From: Teretinema sp942493045
GTDB taxonomy: Bacteria > Spirochaetota > Spirochaetia > Treponematales > Treponemataceae
Assembly: GCA_942493045.1 (NCBI GenBank)
Contig: OW818665.1
Span: forward strand, 1,426,001-1,490,000
Length of the DNA stretch: 64,000 nucleotides
Reading direction: 5' to 3'
Part shown: positions 26,171 through 34,518 of the stretch, piece by piece
How positions within the stretch are numbered: the first letter of the stretch is position 1
Layout: each line of letters opens with the position of its first letter
Translations under genes and position numbers: made by a program
The notes under the pieces: generated by a model
Database searches by the model: none
Told to the model about the DNA's origin: nothing
The model's input: only the letters and a program-made list of their open reading frames with translations

Positions 26171-27625
26171 ATGATAACGCTCGACAACACAGTATTAACC
26201 ATATTCGGCATTACCGGGGATCTGGCCCGGAGAAAACTGTTACCGGCGCTCTACCAATTGTTCGCCGCCGGCTTACTGCCGCCTTTCTTCAAGGTTATCG
26301 GCATTTCCCGGCGCGGCACCCAGACCGCCGACATTATTAAAAACGTCCGCGATCAGGTGTGCCGGGAGGGTTCGCCCTGCGATGAAACAGCCCTCCAAAA
26401 GCTGCAGGACGCCCTTAGCATCCAGGACATGCAGATTGGCGAAGCCGATGAGTATCACCTGCTCGCCGAACGAATAGCCGCTCTGGAAAATGAGGCCGGC
26501 AGCACGGTGAACCGCCTGTACTACCTGGCTATTCCGGCCGGACTTTTCGAAACGGTCATTTCGCGTCTGGGCCAGAATGACCTCAACGTCTTTACGCCGG
26601 GAGGATCGGAATCCCGTTTTCTAATCGAAAAGCCCTTCGGTACGGACTTACTGTCCGCCCGCGAACTGATCTCCCGTCTGGATTCCTGTTTTGACGAATC
26701 CCAGATTTTCCGCATCGACCACTATCTGGCCAAGGAAACCGCCCAGAATATTCTGACCTTCCGGTTCATGAATCCGCTGTTCAGCAAGGCTTGGAACGCC
26801 GAGCATATCAGTCATATCATCATCACGGCAGCGGAAACCATCGGGATAGAGGGGCGTACCGCCTTTTACGAAAAGATGGGCGCGTTGCGCGATCTGGTTC
26901 AGAGCCATCTGCTGCAGCTGCTGGCCCTGGTGACCATGGATCGGCCGAAGAGTTTCTCGGCGGAAGATATCCATCATCAAAAAGCCAAAATATTGCAATG
27001 CATTCAACCGCCGTCCGCCGCCGACATGCGCCGCCAGGCTATCCGCGGTCAGTACCAGAAATACCGGGAGGAGACCGGCAACCCTCATTCGACCACGGAA
27101 ACCTACTGCGCCCTGAGGCTGTCCATAGACAACGAGACCTGGCGCGGCGTGCCGATCCTGGTGCGCACCGGCAAGGCCCTGCGGACCAAGGTTACCGAAA
27201 TAACGGTCGTATTCAGGGACGCCGCCGTCGCCGACCGCCAAAATTGGCTGACCATCCGCATTCAGCCGAATGAGGGCATCGTAATCGATCTTGAAATAAA
27301 GAAACCGGGCTATTCTACCGAAACTGAAAAGGTACAGCTCGATTTCTGCTATAACGCCCGAATCAACGCCACGCATCCGGACGCCTATGAGCGGGTTCTG
27401 GTCGATGCCATGCGCGGAGACAGCACCCTCTTTGCCTCCAGCGAAGAAGTGTTGTCCTGCTGGAGGATCACCGAGCCGATACTGCAAGCTTGGGCTGAGC
27501 CGGATTTTCCGCTGTACAGCTATACAGAGCTGTCCTGGGGACCGCAGGCGGCCGAAGCGATGATAGCCGAAGCCGGTGCCGAGTGGCTGACCGAGGAACA
27601 CCCGGTGTGCACGCTGAAACGTTAA
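26171..27625 (+). CDS. zwf: Glucose-6-phosphate 1-dehydrogenase
   Basis: A 484-residue NADP(H)-producing dehydrogenase that oxidises glucose 6-phosphate to 6-phosphogluconolactone. The N-terminal nucleotide-binding motif is GITGDLARRKLLPALY. EKPFG and the active-site RIDHYLAKE (usually RIDHYLGKE, here Ala for Gly) are clear. The C-terminal domain carries VRTGKALRTKVTEI. Spacing to pgl is 13 bases, with AAGGGAACGGA before the ATG. A product route through 6-phosphogluconate could connect with the KDPG aldolase at 60503 (Entner-Doudoroff type), but no edd is present in this window, so that link is inference. Confidence 0.95.
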   Translation: MITLDNTVLTIFGITGDLARRKLLPALYQLFAAGLLPPFFKVIGISRRGTQTADIIKNVRDQVCREGSPCDETALQKLQDALSIQDMQIGEADEYHLLAERIAALENEAGSTVNRLYYLAIPAGLFETVISRLGQNDLNVFTPGGSESRFLIEKPFGTDLLSARELISRLDSCFDESQIFRIDHYLAKETAQNILTFRFMNPLFSKAWNAEHISHIIITAAETIGIEGRTAFYEKMGALRDLVQSHLLQLLALVTMDRPKSFSAEDIHHQKAKILQCIQPPSAADMRRQAIRGQYQKYREETGNPHSTTETYCALRLSIDNETWRGVPILVRTGKALRTKVTEITVVFRDAAVADRQNWLTIRIQPNEGIVIDLEIKKPGYSTETEKVQLDFCYNARINATHPDAYERVLVDAMRGDSTLFASSEEVLSCWRITEPILQAWAEPDFPLYSYTELSWGPQAAEAMIAEAGAEWLTEEHPVCTLKR

Positions 27626-27647
27626 AAAAGGAAAGTTACCGCGAACC

Positions 27648-29561
27648 ATGAAAATCAAGGACAAACTGCTGATCTTCTTTCTGCTGCTCGGAGTCCTCCC
27701 TCTGGTTGTATTGGGTACATTCTCCTCGCTGAGCGCCAAATCAGCCCTGAAAAACCAGGCTGACGCCCATTTCTCAAATACCCTGGAATTAATCTCCCTG
27801 ATGGTATCCGCTAAAACTACAGCCCTGTACCAGGCAGCCCAATCGCTGGCCGACGACCAGGAAATCTTTTCGATGCTCTCCGTCCGTTCCAGTCTGAGCG
27901 AACTTGAATGGCTGCCGATTGAACAGCAGCTCCAGATTCGACTGATCAACGCCCGCAAACAGAATCCCGAAATCCGCAGCATCTATTTCATTTCCGAGAA
28001 ATGGAACATGATCCAAAACGGCGTCCCGACAAGTTTTGAGTCGTCCCACTTCCGTACGGCATTCAAGGAAACCCCTCTGTACCGGATGCTCATATTAAGC
28101 GCCAATCTGCCGATGTGGATGACCGGATACGAACAAAACTACGAACGGGTATATCTGTTTCGCCGGGTACAGAACACCATTACCGGAGAGATTCTCGGAG
28201 TGATGGTGCTGGCTATCGACGAAGGGGCCTTCTCGGCCATCATGAAACAGGCCCTGGGCAGCTCCGACGGCGGAATCTTTCTGGTTAACAGCGCCAGTCA
28301 GATTATCAGTTCCTTTCCAACCTATCTGCGCGGAACGGACTACCAACCGGCGCGGGAAACCCTGCGGGGCGGTTTTCTGGAACGCTCCCTGCCCGTCGCC
28401 CAAAACTGGACTCTGCACATGCGGCAGAGTCTTACCTCTATTCTGAATGGTACCCGTTACCTCAGTCCGATGATTATTCTTTTCAGTATCTTTCTGGCCT
28501 TTCTGTCGATGTTCGTTTCGCTCGTGCTCACCGAGCATTTTTCCAGCCCGATTTTTTCGCTGCTGCGGGCCATGAAACGCGCTGAAACAGGCGAGTTTGA
28601 GCCGGTTCAGGAACAGCGCGCCGACGAGTTTAACCAGCTGTTTCACGGCTACAACGCCATGGTCGATCAACTGAGCCGCCTGTTCCGCGACCTGAACAAC
28701 AGCCTTTTCGAAATATCCCGGCACAAAGCCGAAATGGAAGAATACAATATCCGCCTTGAAGAGATCGTGCAGGAGCGCACCAGCCGGCTCGTCCAATCCG
28801 AAAAAATGGCGGCTCTCGGCGGTCTGGTAGCCGGAGTGGCACACGAGATCAATACTCCGCTGGGCATCGGTATTACCTCGATGAGCTTTCTGCAGGAAAC
28901 CATGGAAAACCTCCGCGCTCAGGTTCAGGGCAATACCCTTACCCGGGGAAACCTGGAAAATTTCATCGAAGCCGGCAATAACGCCAACAGCATCGCGCTG
29001 GCCAATCTGCACCGGGCGGCTGATCTGGTGCACAGTTTCAAGCGCATCGCGGTAGACCAGAGCAACGAAGAACTGCGGGTATTCTCTCTGCGCGAAAACC
29101 TGGAAGACATCATTAAGAGCCTCGGACCGCGCATCAACAAAAGCAAACAGCAGGTGCGGATCAACTGCCCCTCAGATCTGCATATCCGCAGCTATCCCGG
29201 CGTCTTTTACCAAATCATCACCAATCTGATTCTCAATGCCCTCATCCATGCCTGGAGCGACGCCCAGCAGGAAGGATTGATCAGCGTCGAGGCCGGGTAT
29301 GCCGAACATTACCTGAAGCTCACCGTCTCCGACAACGGCCGGGGCATGGACGACTCCATCCGTGAAATGATTTTTGAACCCTTTTTTACCACCAAGCGCG
29401 ACGCCGGCGGAACCGGCCTCGGACTATACATTGTCTATAATCTGGTGGAGCAGAAGCTCGGCGGGCATATCAGCTGCGAGAGCGCTCCCGGTCAGGGGGC
29501 CTCATTTAAAATGAATATTCCGGTTGAACAGGTGCACATTCGTCCAGAACACCCGATTTGA
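27648..29561 (+). CDS. Membrane sensor histidine kinase (Cache-like, HAMP)
   Basis: A 637-residue kinase with membrane segments at about 6-28 and 272-296 flanking a 240-residue extracytoplasmic sensor of probable dCache type. A HAMP domain (about 297-350), a short coiled coil, the dimerisation domain with phosphoacceptor His399 (GVAHEINTPLG) and an ATPase domain with NLILNALIHAW, DNGRGMD and GGTGLGLYIV follow. The NTPLG H-box is of the HWE-independent, DctB-like kind. No response regulator is adjacent; instead the next gene is a sugar-binding lipoprotein with its own promoter. It lies 22 bases after zwf, so it is probably co-transcribed with pgl-zwf and may sense carbohydrate supply (inference). 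Confidence 0.9.
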   Translation: MKIKDKLLIFFLLLGVLPLVVLGTFSSLSAKSALKNQADAHFSNTLELISLMVSAKTTALYQAAQSLADDQEIFSMLSVRSSLSELEWLPIEQQLQIRLINARKQNPEIRSIYFISEKWNMIQNGVPTSFESSHFRTAFKETPLYRMLILSANLPMWMTGYEQNYERVYLFRRVQNTITGEILGVMVLAIDEGAFSAIMKQALGSSDGGIFLVNSASQIISSFPTYLRGTDYQPARETLRGGFLERSLPVAQNWTLHMRQSLTSILNGTRYLSPMIILFSIFLAFLSMFVSLVLTEHFSSPIFSLLRAMKRAETGEFEPVQEQRADEFNQLFHGYNAMVDQLSRLFRDLNNSLFEISRHKAEMEEYNIRLEEIVQERTSRLVQSEKMAALGGLVAGVAHEINTPLGIGITSMSFLQETMENLRAQVQGNTLTRGNLENFIEAGNNANSIALANLHRAADLVHSFKRIAVDQSNEELRVFSLRENLEDIIKSLGPRINKSKQQVRINCPSDLHIRSYPGVFYQIITNLILNALIHAWSDAQQEGLISVEAGYAEHYLKLTVSDNGRGMDDSIREMIFEPFFTTKRDAGGTGLGLYIVYNLVEQKLGGHISCESAPGQGASFKMNIPVEQVHIRPEHPI

Positions 29562-29586
29562 CAATTCGCTCGGTCTGCGTCACAAT
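29558..29586 (+). promoter_or_regulatory. Promoter of the substrate-binding lipoprotein gene
   Basis: Perfect -35 TTGACA (29558-29563, overlapping the kinase stop codon), 17-base spacer, -10 CACAAT (29581-29586, four of six). AAGGAG precedes the ATG at 29652. Confidence 0.55.
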
Positions 29587-29651
29587 TTGGAGCAGCCCCG
29601 CATGATCTTGCCGCATTGCCGTAAATAAAAGTACGCTCAAGGAGACCTGCC

Positions 29652-30950
29652 ATGAAACAAAGCCGTATCCTGTTATCAGCGATGTTCGTTATTGTTTTGT
29701 CTGCCGCCTGCCAAAAGGAGCAAAAAGCGCAGATTTCCAAAGAGCCGGTTCGGATATTTATGACTGCCGGGCAGACCGGATCGGAACTGGAGCATATCCA
29801 GGGTTTACTGGAACGCTTTAACAGGGAGAATCCGGACATTATCGCGGAACTGAAGGATTATTCGGCCGTACCCCAGCAGCAGCTCGGCTCGATTACTCAG
29901 ATTTTTCAGGCCGGCAGCAGTGAACTGGATGTCATAATAGTCGACGTAATCTGGCCCGGTGACCTGGCTGAACATCTTGTCGATCTACAGGAATACGGGA
30001 TCTCCATCGACCAGCGGCAATTCTTTCCGTCCGCCCTGGCCAATGGAATCGTTAAGGGCCGGCTCATCGCCCTGCCCTGGTTCATAGACGCCGGACTGCT
30101 GTATTACCGCTCCGACCTGCTGGAAAAATACGGGCGAAATGTGCCCAAAACCTGGCAAGAACTGACCGATACAGCCCGTGAAATCCAAATCCGCGAACGC
30201 GCCGCCGGAAACAAGGACTTTTGGGGCTTCGTATGGCCGGCGGGACCAGGCGAAGGCCTGACCTGTACGGCTCTGGAACTGATCGTCTCCAATGGCGGCG
30301 GCACTATACTGGATTCTGACGGGAAGGTAACTGTGAACAATCCCCGCAGCGCCGAGATTCTGGCCACAGCGCGCTCCTGGATAGGCGACATCACACCGCC
30401 GGAAGCCCTGACCTTCAGCAGCTCCAACAACCCCCTGACCTGGTGGAAAACAGGAAATGTGCTCTTTATGCGCAACTGGCCCTACGCCTACGCCGCCAGT
30501 AATCAAGAGGACAGTCCCGTCCGCGGCAAGTTCAGAATCGCGCCCCTGCCGGCCGGAGCGTCCGGTAAAGGCGCTTCGACTCTGGGCGGATGGCTGCTCG
30601 GCGTCAGCCGCTACAGCCTGCACAAGGCCGAAGCGGTTCGCCTGGTGCAATTTTTGACCTCCAGGGAAATTCAGCAATATCGGGCGGAAGTTGCCGGCTA
30701 CTATCCCACCATTCGCAGTCTTTACACCGACGGTTCGCTGGAGCGCTCCGGAAACCCCATCTTCGCTCAACTGCTGGACGTACTGGATACCACAGTACCC
30801 CGTCCTTCCACACAGGCGTCTCCAAACTACAATGCTTTTTCGCAGGTTTTCTTTACACACATCAGCGAAATTCTATCCGGTAAAGTGACTGTACAAAATG
30901 GTCTAAAAAACGCCGAGCAGGCGCTGATAAAGGTACTGGCCGATAAATAG
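29652..30950 (+). CDS. ABC transporter sugar-binding lipoprotein (family 1)
   Basis: A 432-residue extracytoplasmic solute-binding protein with a lipoprotein signal ending in LSAAC (Cys20). The pattern RIFMTAGQTGSELEHIQGLLERFN, SELDVIIVDVIWPGDLAEHLVDL, LPWFIDAGLLYYRSDLLEKYG and LGGWLLGVSRYS is that of trehalose/maltose-type binding proteins of cluster B/D. No permease or ATPase genes lie next to it, so either the transporter is encoded elsewhere or the protein acts as a ligand-presenting partner of the neighbouring histidine kinase. It ends at a strong terminator. Confidence 0.9.
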   Translation: MKQSRILLSAMFVIVLSAACQKEQKAQISKEPVRIFMTAGQTGSELEHIQGLLERFNRENPDIIAELKDYSAVPQQQLGSITQIFQAGSSELDVIIVDVIWPGDLAEHLVDLQEYGISIDQRQFFPSALANGIVKGRLIALPWFIDAGLLYYRSDLLEKYGRNVPKTWQELTDTAREIQIRERAAGNKDFWGFVWPAGPGEGLTCTALELIVSNGGGTILDSDGKVTVNNPRSAEILATARSWIGDITPPEALTFSSSNNPLTWWKTGNVLFMRNWPYAYAASNQEDSPVRGKFRIAPLPAGASGKGASTLGGWLLGVSRYSLHKAEAVRLVQFLTSREIQQYRAEVAGYYPTIRSLYTDGSLERSGNPIFAQLLDVLDTTVPRPSTQASPNYNAFSQVFFTHISEILSGKVTVQNGLKNAEQALIKVLADK

Positions 30951-31027
30951 AAAACAGATTTGCCGGAATATTTTTAGAATTTAGCGGTTGACTCCTGAAA
31001 ATAATTGTTTTTTTTCAATTTACCCCA

Positions 31028-31064
31028 AAAAAGCGGTTACTAAACCGCTTTTTATTTTTTTTTC
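31028..31064 (+). terminator. Rho-independent terminator after the binding-protein gene
   Basis: Stem AAAAAGCGGTT (31028-31038) with its complement (31043-31053), four-base loop, then a long T-rich tract to 31063. Confidence 0.88.
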
Positions 31065-31093
31065 TTGACATCTTCCCGCAACCGGTCAAAAAT
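31065..31093 (+). promoter_or_regulatory. Candidate promoter of the thioesterase-amylase gene
   Basis: Perfect -35 TTGACA (31065-31070), 17-base spacer, weak -10 AAAAAT (31088-31093). CAGGAG lies ten bases before the ATG at 31143. Confidence 0.45.
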
Positions 31094-31142
31094 GTAAAAA
31101 ACAAAAGTAAAGCCGGACACACGGTACAGGAGTCTCTGCACC

Positions 31143-33656
31143 ATGGAACTGACCACCGACAATCATTCGTCTACCGCTACTCTCTCCAGCAGGGAAACCC
31201 CGGAATCTCAGCCGGTAAAAGTCGCTTTCCACAGGGAAAAAACAGCTAATGACAGCCAACCGCTTTTTTTCCTAGCTCTTCCGGAAGAGACCTCCAGCCA
31301 GGCCTTCCGCGCCTGTCTTGACACCTTATCCCCGACAGGAACCATTTATTTTACCGATTTCAGCTTCCTGAATGCCAGTGTTCAGGATTTGGCCGCAGCC
31401 TTCCTGAACGCGCTGAGCGCGCTGCCCCATGCCGATAAAATTGTACTGATCGGCTATACCAGCGCCGGCAATGTAGTTCAGGAAATCTTGGTACGGCTCC
31501 AGGCTTGCGGTTCGGAAATCCAGGGGCTAGGAATCATCATTGACGCCTTCGCTCCGGAATGCCAGCGCTTTAACCGGCTGGAAATGTCCGAGGCCGCCTG
31601 GGTTTCCTGGTTTGCCAAGGATCTGTACGCCGAAAAACGATCAATTGATCCGGAACAGACCGAAGAATGGCTGCCCTGGAATCTTTACGCGCATCTTGAA
31701 ACCCAGCCGGCGATGCTTTCTGTACTGCACCACAGAGCGCTCCAGACCGGTCTGGTGGACAGGGCTACGACTTTAGAGCAGCTTACAGATAAATTCTCCC
31801 GGCACCGCCGCCTGCGCCTAGACAGCTACCGGCGCTGGCAGAATTATCATCCGCCGGTGCTCAACGGCAGTCTGTACCTGCTGACCACCTCGATCCGCGA
31901 GCCCCGCGATGAACAAGGCGCCTGGCGGCCCTGGGTTACCGATTTACATATTCAGCACCTGCACGATTGCACTCATTTCGGTATATTTACCGATCCCGCC
32001 CAATCACGGCGGCTCTCCGAGCAGCTCAATGAAATAATCCAGCCCCACACCGACCGCTCCCGCGCCGCGAAACGGATTTGTTCGCCTACCGGCCGCCACA
32101 ACGATATGGTGATCTATCATATTCTTCCGGACCGGTTTAACGCTCAGAGCAGCCTGAATACTTCCAACAAAGAGCAGGGCCGGCTGAACTTTCACGGCGG
32201 CAGAATCAAACACATTACCGCCAAAATGGATTATTTCAAGAAGCTCGGAGTAAACGCGCTGTGGCTTTCCCCGCTGTATCTGCAGCGCGGCGAAAACGGC
32301 ACGCATCTTCAAGCGCCCCATTACCTGGAGCGCTACCCGGGGCGGAGGGATACCTCCCGGCTGGCGAAAGAACCCTATCATGGCTACGCGCCCTGGGACT
32401 TAAAAAAAATCGATCCGCGGTTCGGAACCTGGGAAGACTACCTTGAGTTAATAGCGACCGCCCACCGTCACGGCATTAAAATAATCCAGGATATTGTAAT
32501 AAACCATCTGGGACAGGGTTTCCCGGGACTGCCGGAAGAAGGGCTCGGCGATTACCGCTGCGCGGAAACGTTCCATCAGGCCGGTATTCTGGAATGTCAC
32601 AGCGATCTCGGTGATACCGATTGGGAAGATCCCTACAAACGCGAGCATTACGATGTGATGGGTCTGCTGGATCTGCGGCAGGAAAACGAAACCGTATCGG
32701 CATACATCATCAACTCCATGCTCTACTGGCTGGAAAAATCCAAAGAAGCCGACGGGATCGGCATAGACGGACTGCGCCTTGACGCCGTCAAGCATGTCGG
32801 GAAGGTCTGGCTTGAAGAGCGACTACTGCCGGCGGTCCCCTCCGACGTTTTTATGCTTGGGGAAATCTTCGACGGGGCCGCCGAGGTCTGCGCCTCCTAT
32901 CAGAAAAGCGGCTTTGACGCGGTATACGACTTTCCGCTGATGTTCGCGATCCGCGAAACGCTTACCCAGAAAAAACCGGCCCGACTGATTCATGAAGCGT
33001 TCTCCGCCGACTGGCGTTACCGGAATCCGGATCAGCTGGTCACCATGATCGACAACCACGATGTCACCCGCTTCCGCGAATTACTTACGGCGGAGCACTT
33101 TGAAGAATGGGAGCAGCTGAAGGCCACCAATACCGCGCTGACCATCATCATGACCTTCCGGGGTATCCCCTGCGTTTATTATGGTACGGAGCTGGGCATG
33201 AGCGGAGACAGCGTTACCGGAAGACATAATCTGAAAAATTTTAACCCCGCTGGTTATTCCCTGCATCATAAACTGCAGTTCAGCGCAGTGCAGCATTTAA
33301 TCTCGATCCGCAAAAGACTGCGTGTCCTGCGCCATGGGCACACCACTTTTGTGGTGCACGATGACGAGCACATAGCAGCCTGGGTCCGGCATTTGCGCGG
33401 CGAGCTTCCCGTTCTGGTCATCGTCAATACCGGCCGCTACCGCACCGCACCCGGACAGCCTTTCGCCCTCCCCATCCCCTCAGCCATTCTCGCTGAGGCC
33501 GGCCTGGGCGAAGACGCCCTCTGGACTGATATACTTGACGGGACCCGTTATACTCCCCGGCTGGGAGCCTTACATCTGGATCTGGACGGCATCAGCGCCC
33601 GGCTTCTCTTGCCGGCCGGCCGGCCGGACATTCCGGAGACAGATTTTTGTGGCTGA
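31143..33656 (+). CDS. Fusion of thioesterase-like alpha/beta-hydrolase and GH13 alpha-amylase
   Basis: An 837-residue protein without signal peptide, so cytoplasmic. Residues about 38-300 resemble the type I thioesterase domains of NRPS/PKS enzymes: LIGYTSAGN holds the putative nucleophile Ser107 (TSAG instead of GxSxG), IIIDAFAPE the Asp134, and HDCTHFGIFTDPAQ the His278, in the usual order and spacing. Residues about 320-800 are a GH13 barrel with DIVINH (region I), GLRLDAVKH (nucleophile Asp547), GEIFDG (acid/base Glu574) and MIDNHD (Asp640), so it should be active on alpha-glucans. I know of no described enzyme with this architecture. The TE part could remove an acyl group from an oligosaccharide or be a binding module. 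The 3' end overlaps the EamA gene by ten bases. Confidence 0.82.
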   Translation: MELTTDNHSSTATLSSRETPESQPVKVAFHREKTANDSQPLFFLALPEETSSQAFRACLDTLSPTGTIYFTDFSFLNASVQDLAAAFLNALSALPHADKIVLIGYTSAGNVVQEILVRLQACGSEIQGLGIIIDAFAPECQRFNRLEMSEAAWVSWFAKDLYAEKRSIDPEQTEEWLPWNLYAHLETQPAMLSVLHHRALQTGLVDRATTLEQLTDKFSRHRRLRLDSYRRWQNYHPPVLNGSLYLLTTSIREPRDEQGAWRPWVTDLHIQHLHDCTHFGIFTDPAQSRRLSEQLNEIIQPHTDRSRAAKRICSPTGRHNDMVIYHILPDRFNAQSSLNTSNKEQGRLNFHGGRIKHITAKMDYFKKLGVNALWLSPLYLQRGENGTHLQAPHYLERYPGRRDTSRLAKEPYHGYAPWDLKKIDPRFGTWEDYLELIATAHRHGIKIIQDIVINHLGQGFPGLPEEGLGDYRCAETFHQAGILECHSDLGDTDWEDPYKREHYDVMGLLDLRQENETVSAYIINSMLYWLEKSKEADGIGIDGLRLDAVKHVGKVWLEERLLPAVPSDVFMLGEIFDGAAEVCASYQKSGFDAVYDFPLMFAIRETLTQKKPARLIHEAFSADWRYRNPDQLVTMIDNHDVTRFRELLTAEHFEEWEQLKATNTALTIIMTFRGIPCVYYGTELGMSGDSVTGRHNLKNFNPAGYSLHHKLQFSAVQHLISIRKRLRVLRHGHTTFVVHDDEHIAAWVRHLRGELPVLVIVNTGRYRTAPGQPFALPIPSAILAEAGLGEDALWTDILDGTRYTPRLGALHLDLDGISARLLLPAGRPDIPETDFCG

Positions 33657-34501
33657 TTCCGGCCGCTCTGATGGTCGGATGCGAGGTCGCGAAAAACATC
33701 GCGCTCCGCTACAGCCGCAATAAAGTACAGCCCCTGCTGTTAGCGCTGATTACCACAGTGACTGTGGCGATACTCCTGATTGTCCCGATTTTTTTAACCG
33801 GCGATATTGTCATCTCCGACTACCGGCGTTTTTTTCTGCTGCTGCTGCTGGTAGGCTCTGCCAACGCGGTAGCCGGCAGCCTCTTTATTAAAACGATGCA
33901 CGCCGAAGAAATTTCACGAAACCTGCCGGTCATGAATCTGATCCCGCTCTTTTCTCTGGTACCGGCGCATCTTTTAACCGGAGCGGCGGTTTCTTGGGCC
34001 GACCTGCTGGGAGTCACGCTGGTGGTCACCGGTCTTTTTATCAATAACTACAGCCCGGGTATGGCTCCGCAATTCTCCAGAGGTACGTTGATGATGCTGG
34101 CAGTGGCCGTGATATACGCGGTCACCTCTTCGCTGGACCGGTTAGGTATCCAGGCCGCGAATCCCGCGACCTGGGCCTTAACCAGTCAGATTGCCATCGC
34201 CTTTTTTTTAAGCCTGTTTTTCTCTGTGGGACAATTGCGCGGAGAAAAGAAAGGCAGCCGGTTCACGGCCGGTACGGCCCTTTCTATCACCCTGATTTCA
34301 CTGGTAACTGCCGGTTCGGTTTTTTTTCAGATGAAAGCTCTGGGACAGGCCGGGGTCATTGAGGTGATCACTTTCAAACGCCTGCAGGTGGTGCTGACGA
34401 CCCTTCTGGCTATCACCGTACTGAGAGAAGAAAATAAACTATTCAGAATCACCGGCAGCGTTGTGACTACCGCCGGCGCCATAATCACCCTGCTCTATTA
34501 A
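33647..34501 (+). CDS. EamA/DMT-family transporter
   Basis: A 284-residue integral membrane protein with ten predicted hydrophobic segments arranged as two EamA repeats (GLFINNYSPG separates the halves; ITVLREENKLFRITGSVVTTAGAIITLLY at the end is typical). Substrate unknown; DMT members export amino acids, nucleotide sugars or other metabolites. It starts at a TTG inside the last codons of the amylase fusion (ten-base overlap), so it is translationally coupled to it and may move a product or substrate of that enzyme. Confidence 0.85.
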   Translation: MWLIPAALMVGCEVAKNIALRYSRNKVQPLLLALITTVTVAILLIVPIFLTGDIVISDYRRFFLLLLLVGSANAVAGSLFIKTMHAEEISRNLPVMNLIPLFSLVPAHLLTGAAVSWADLLGVTLVVTGLFINNYSPGMAPQFSRGTLMMLAVAVIYAVTSSLDRLGIQAANPATWALTSQIAIAFFLSLFFSVGQLRGEKKGSRFTAGTALSITLISLVTAGSVFFQMKALGQAGVIEVITFKRLQVVLTTLLAITVLREENKLFRITGSVVTTAGAIITLLY

Positions 34502-34518
34502 TAAACTGAACCGGATGT

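Noticed and set aside
26648..27982. Long open frame (444 codons) on the minus strand across zwf and the kinase start
   Set aside because: It is antisense to two strongly supported genes (zwf and the kinase), shows no domain or ribosome-binding site, and results from GC-rich third positions in the true frame.
28095..29033. 312-codon minus-strand frame inside the histidine kinase
   Set aside because: Antisense to HAMP and kinase domains; low-complexity translation.
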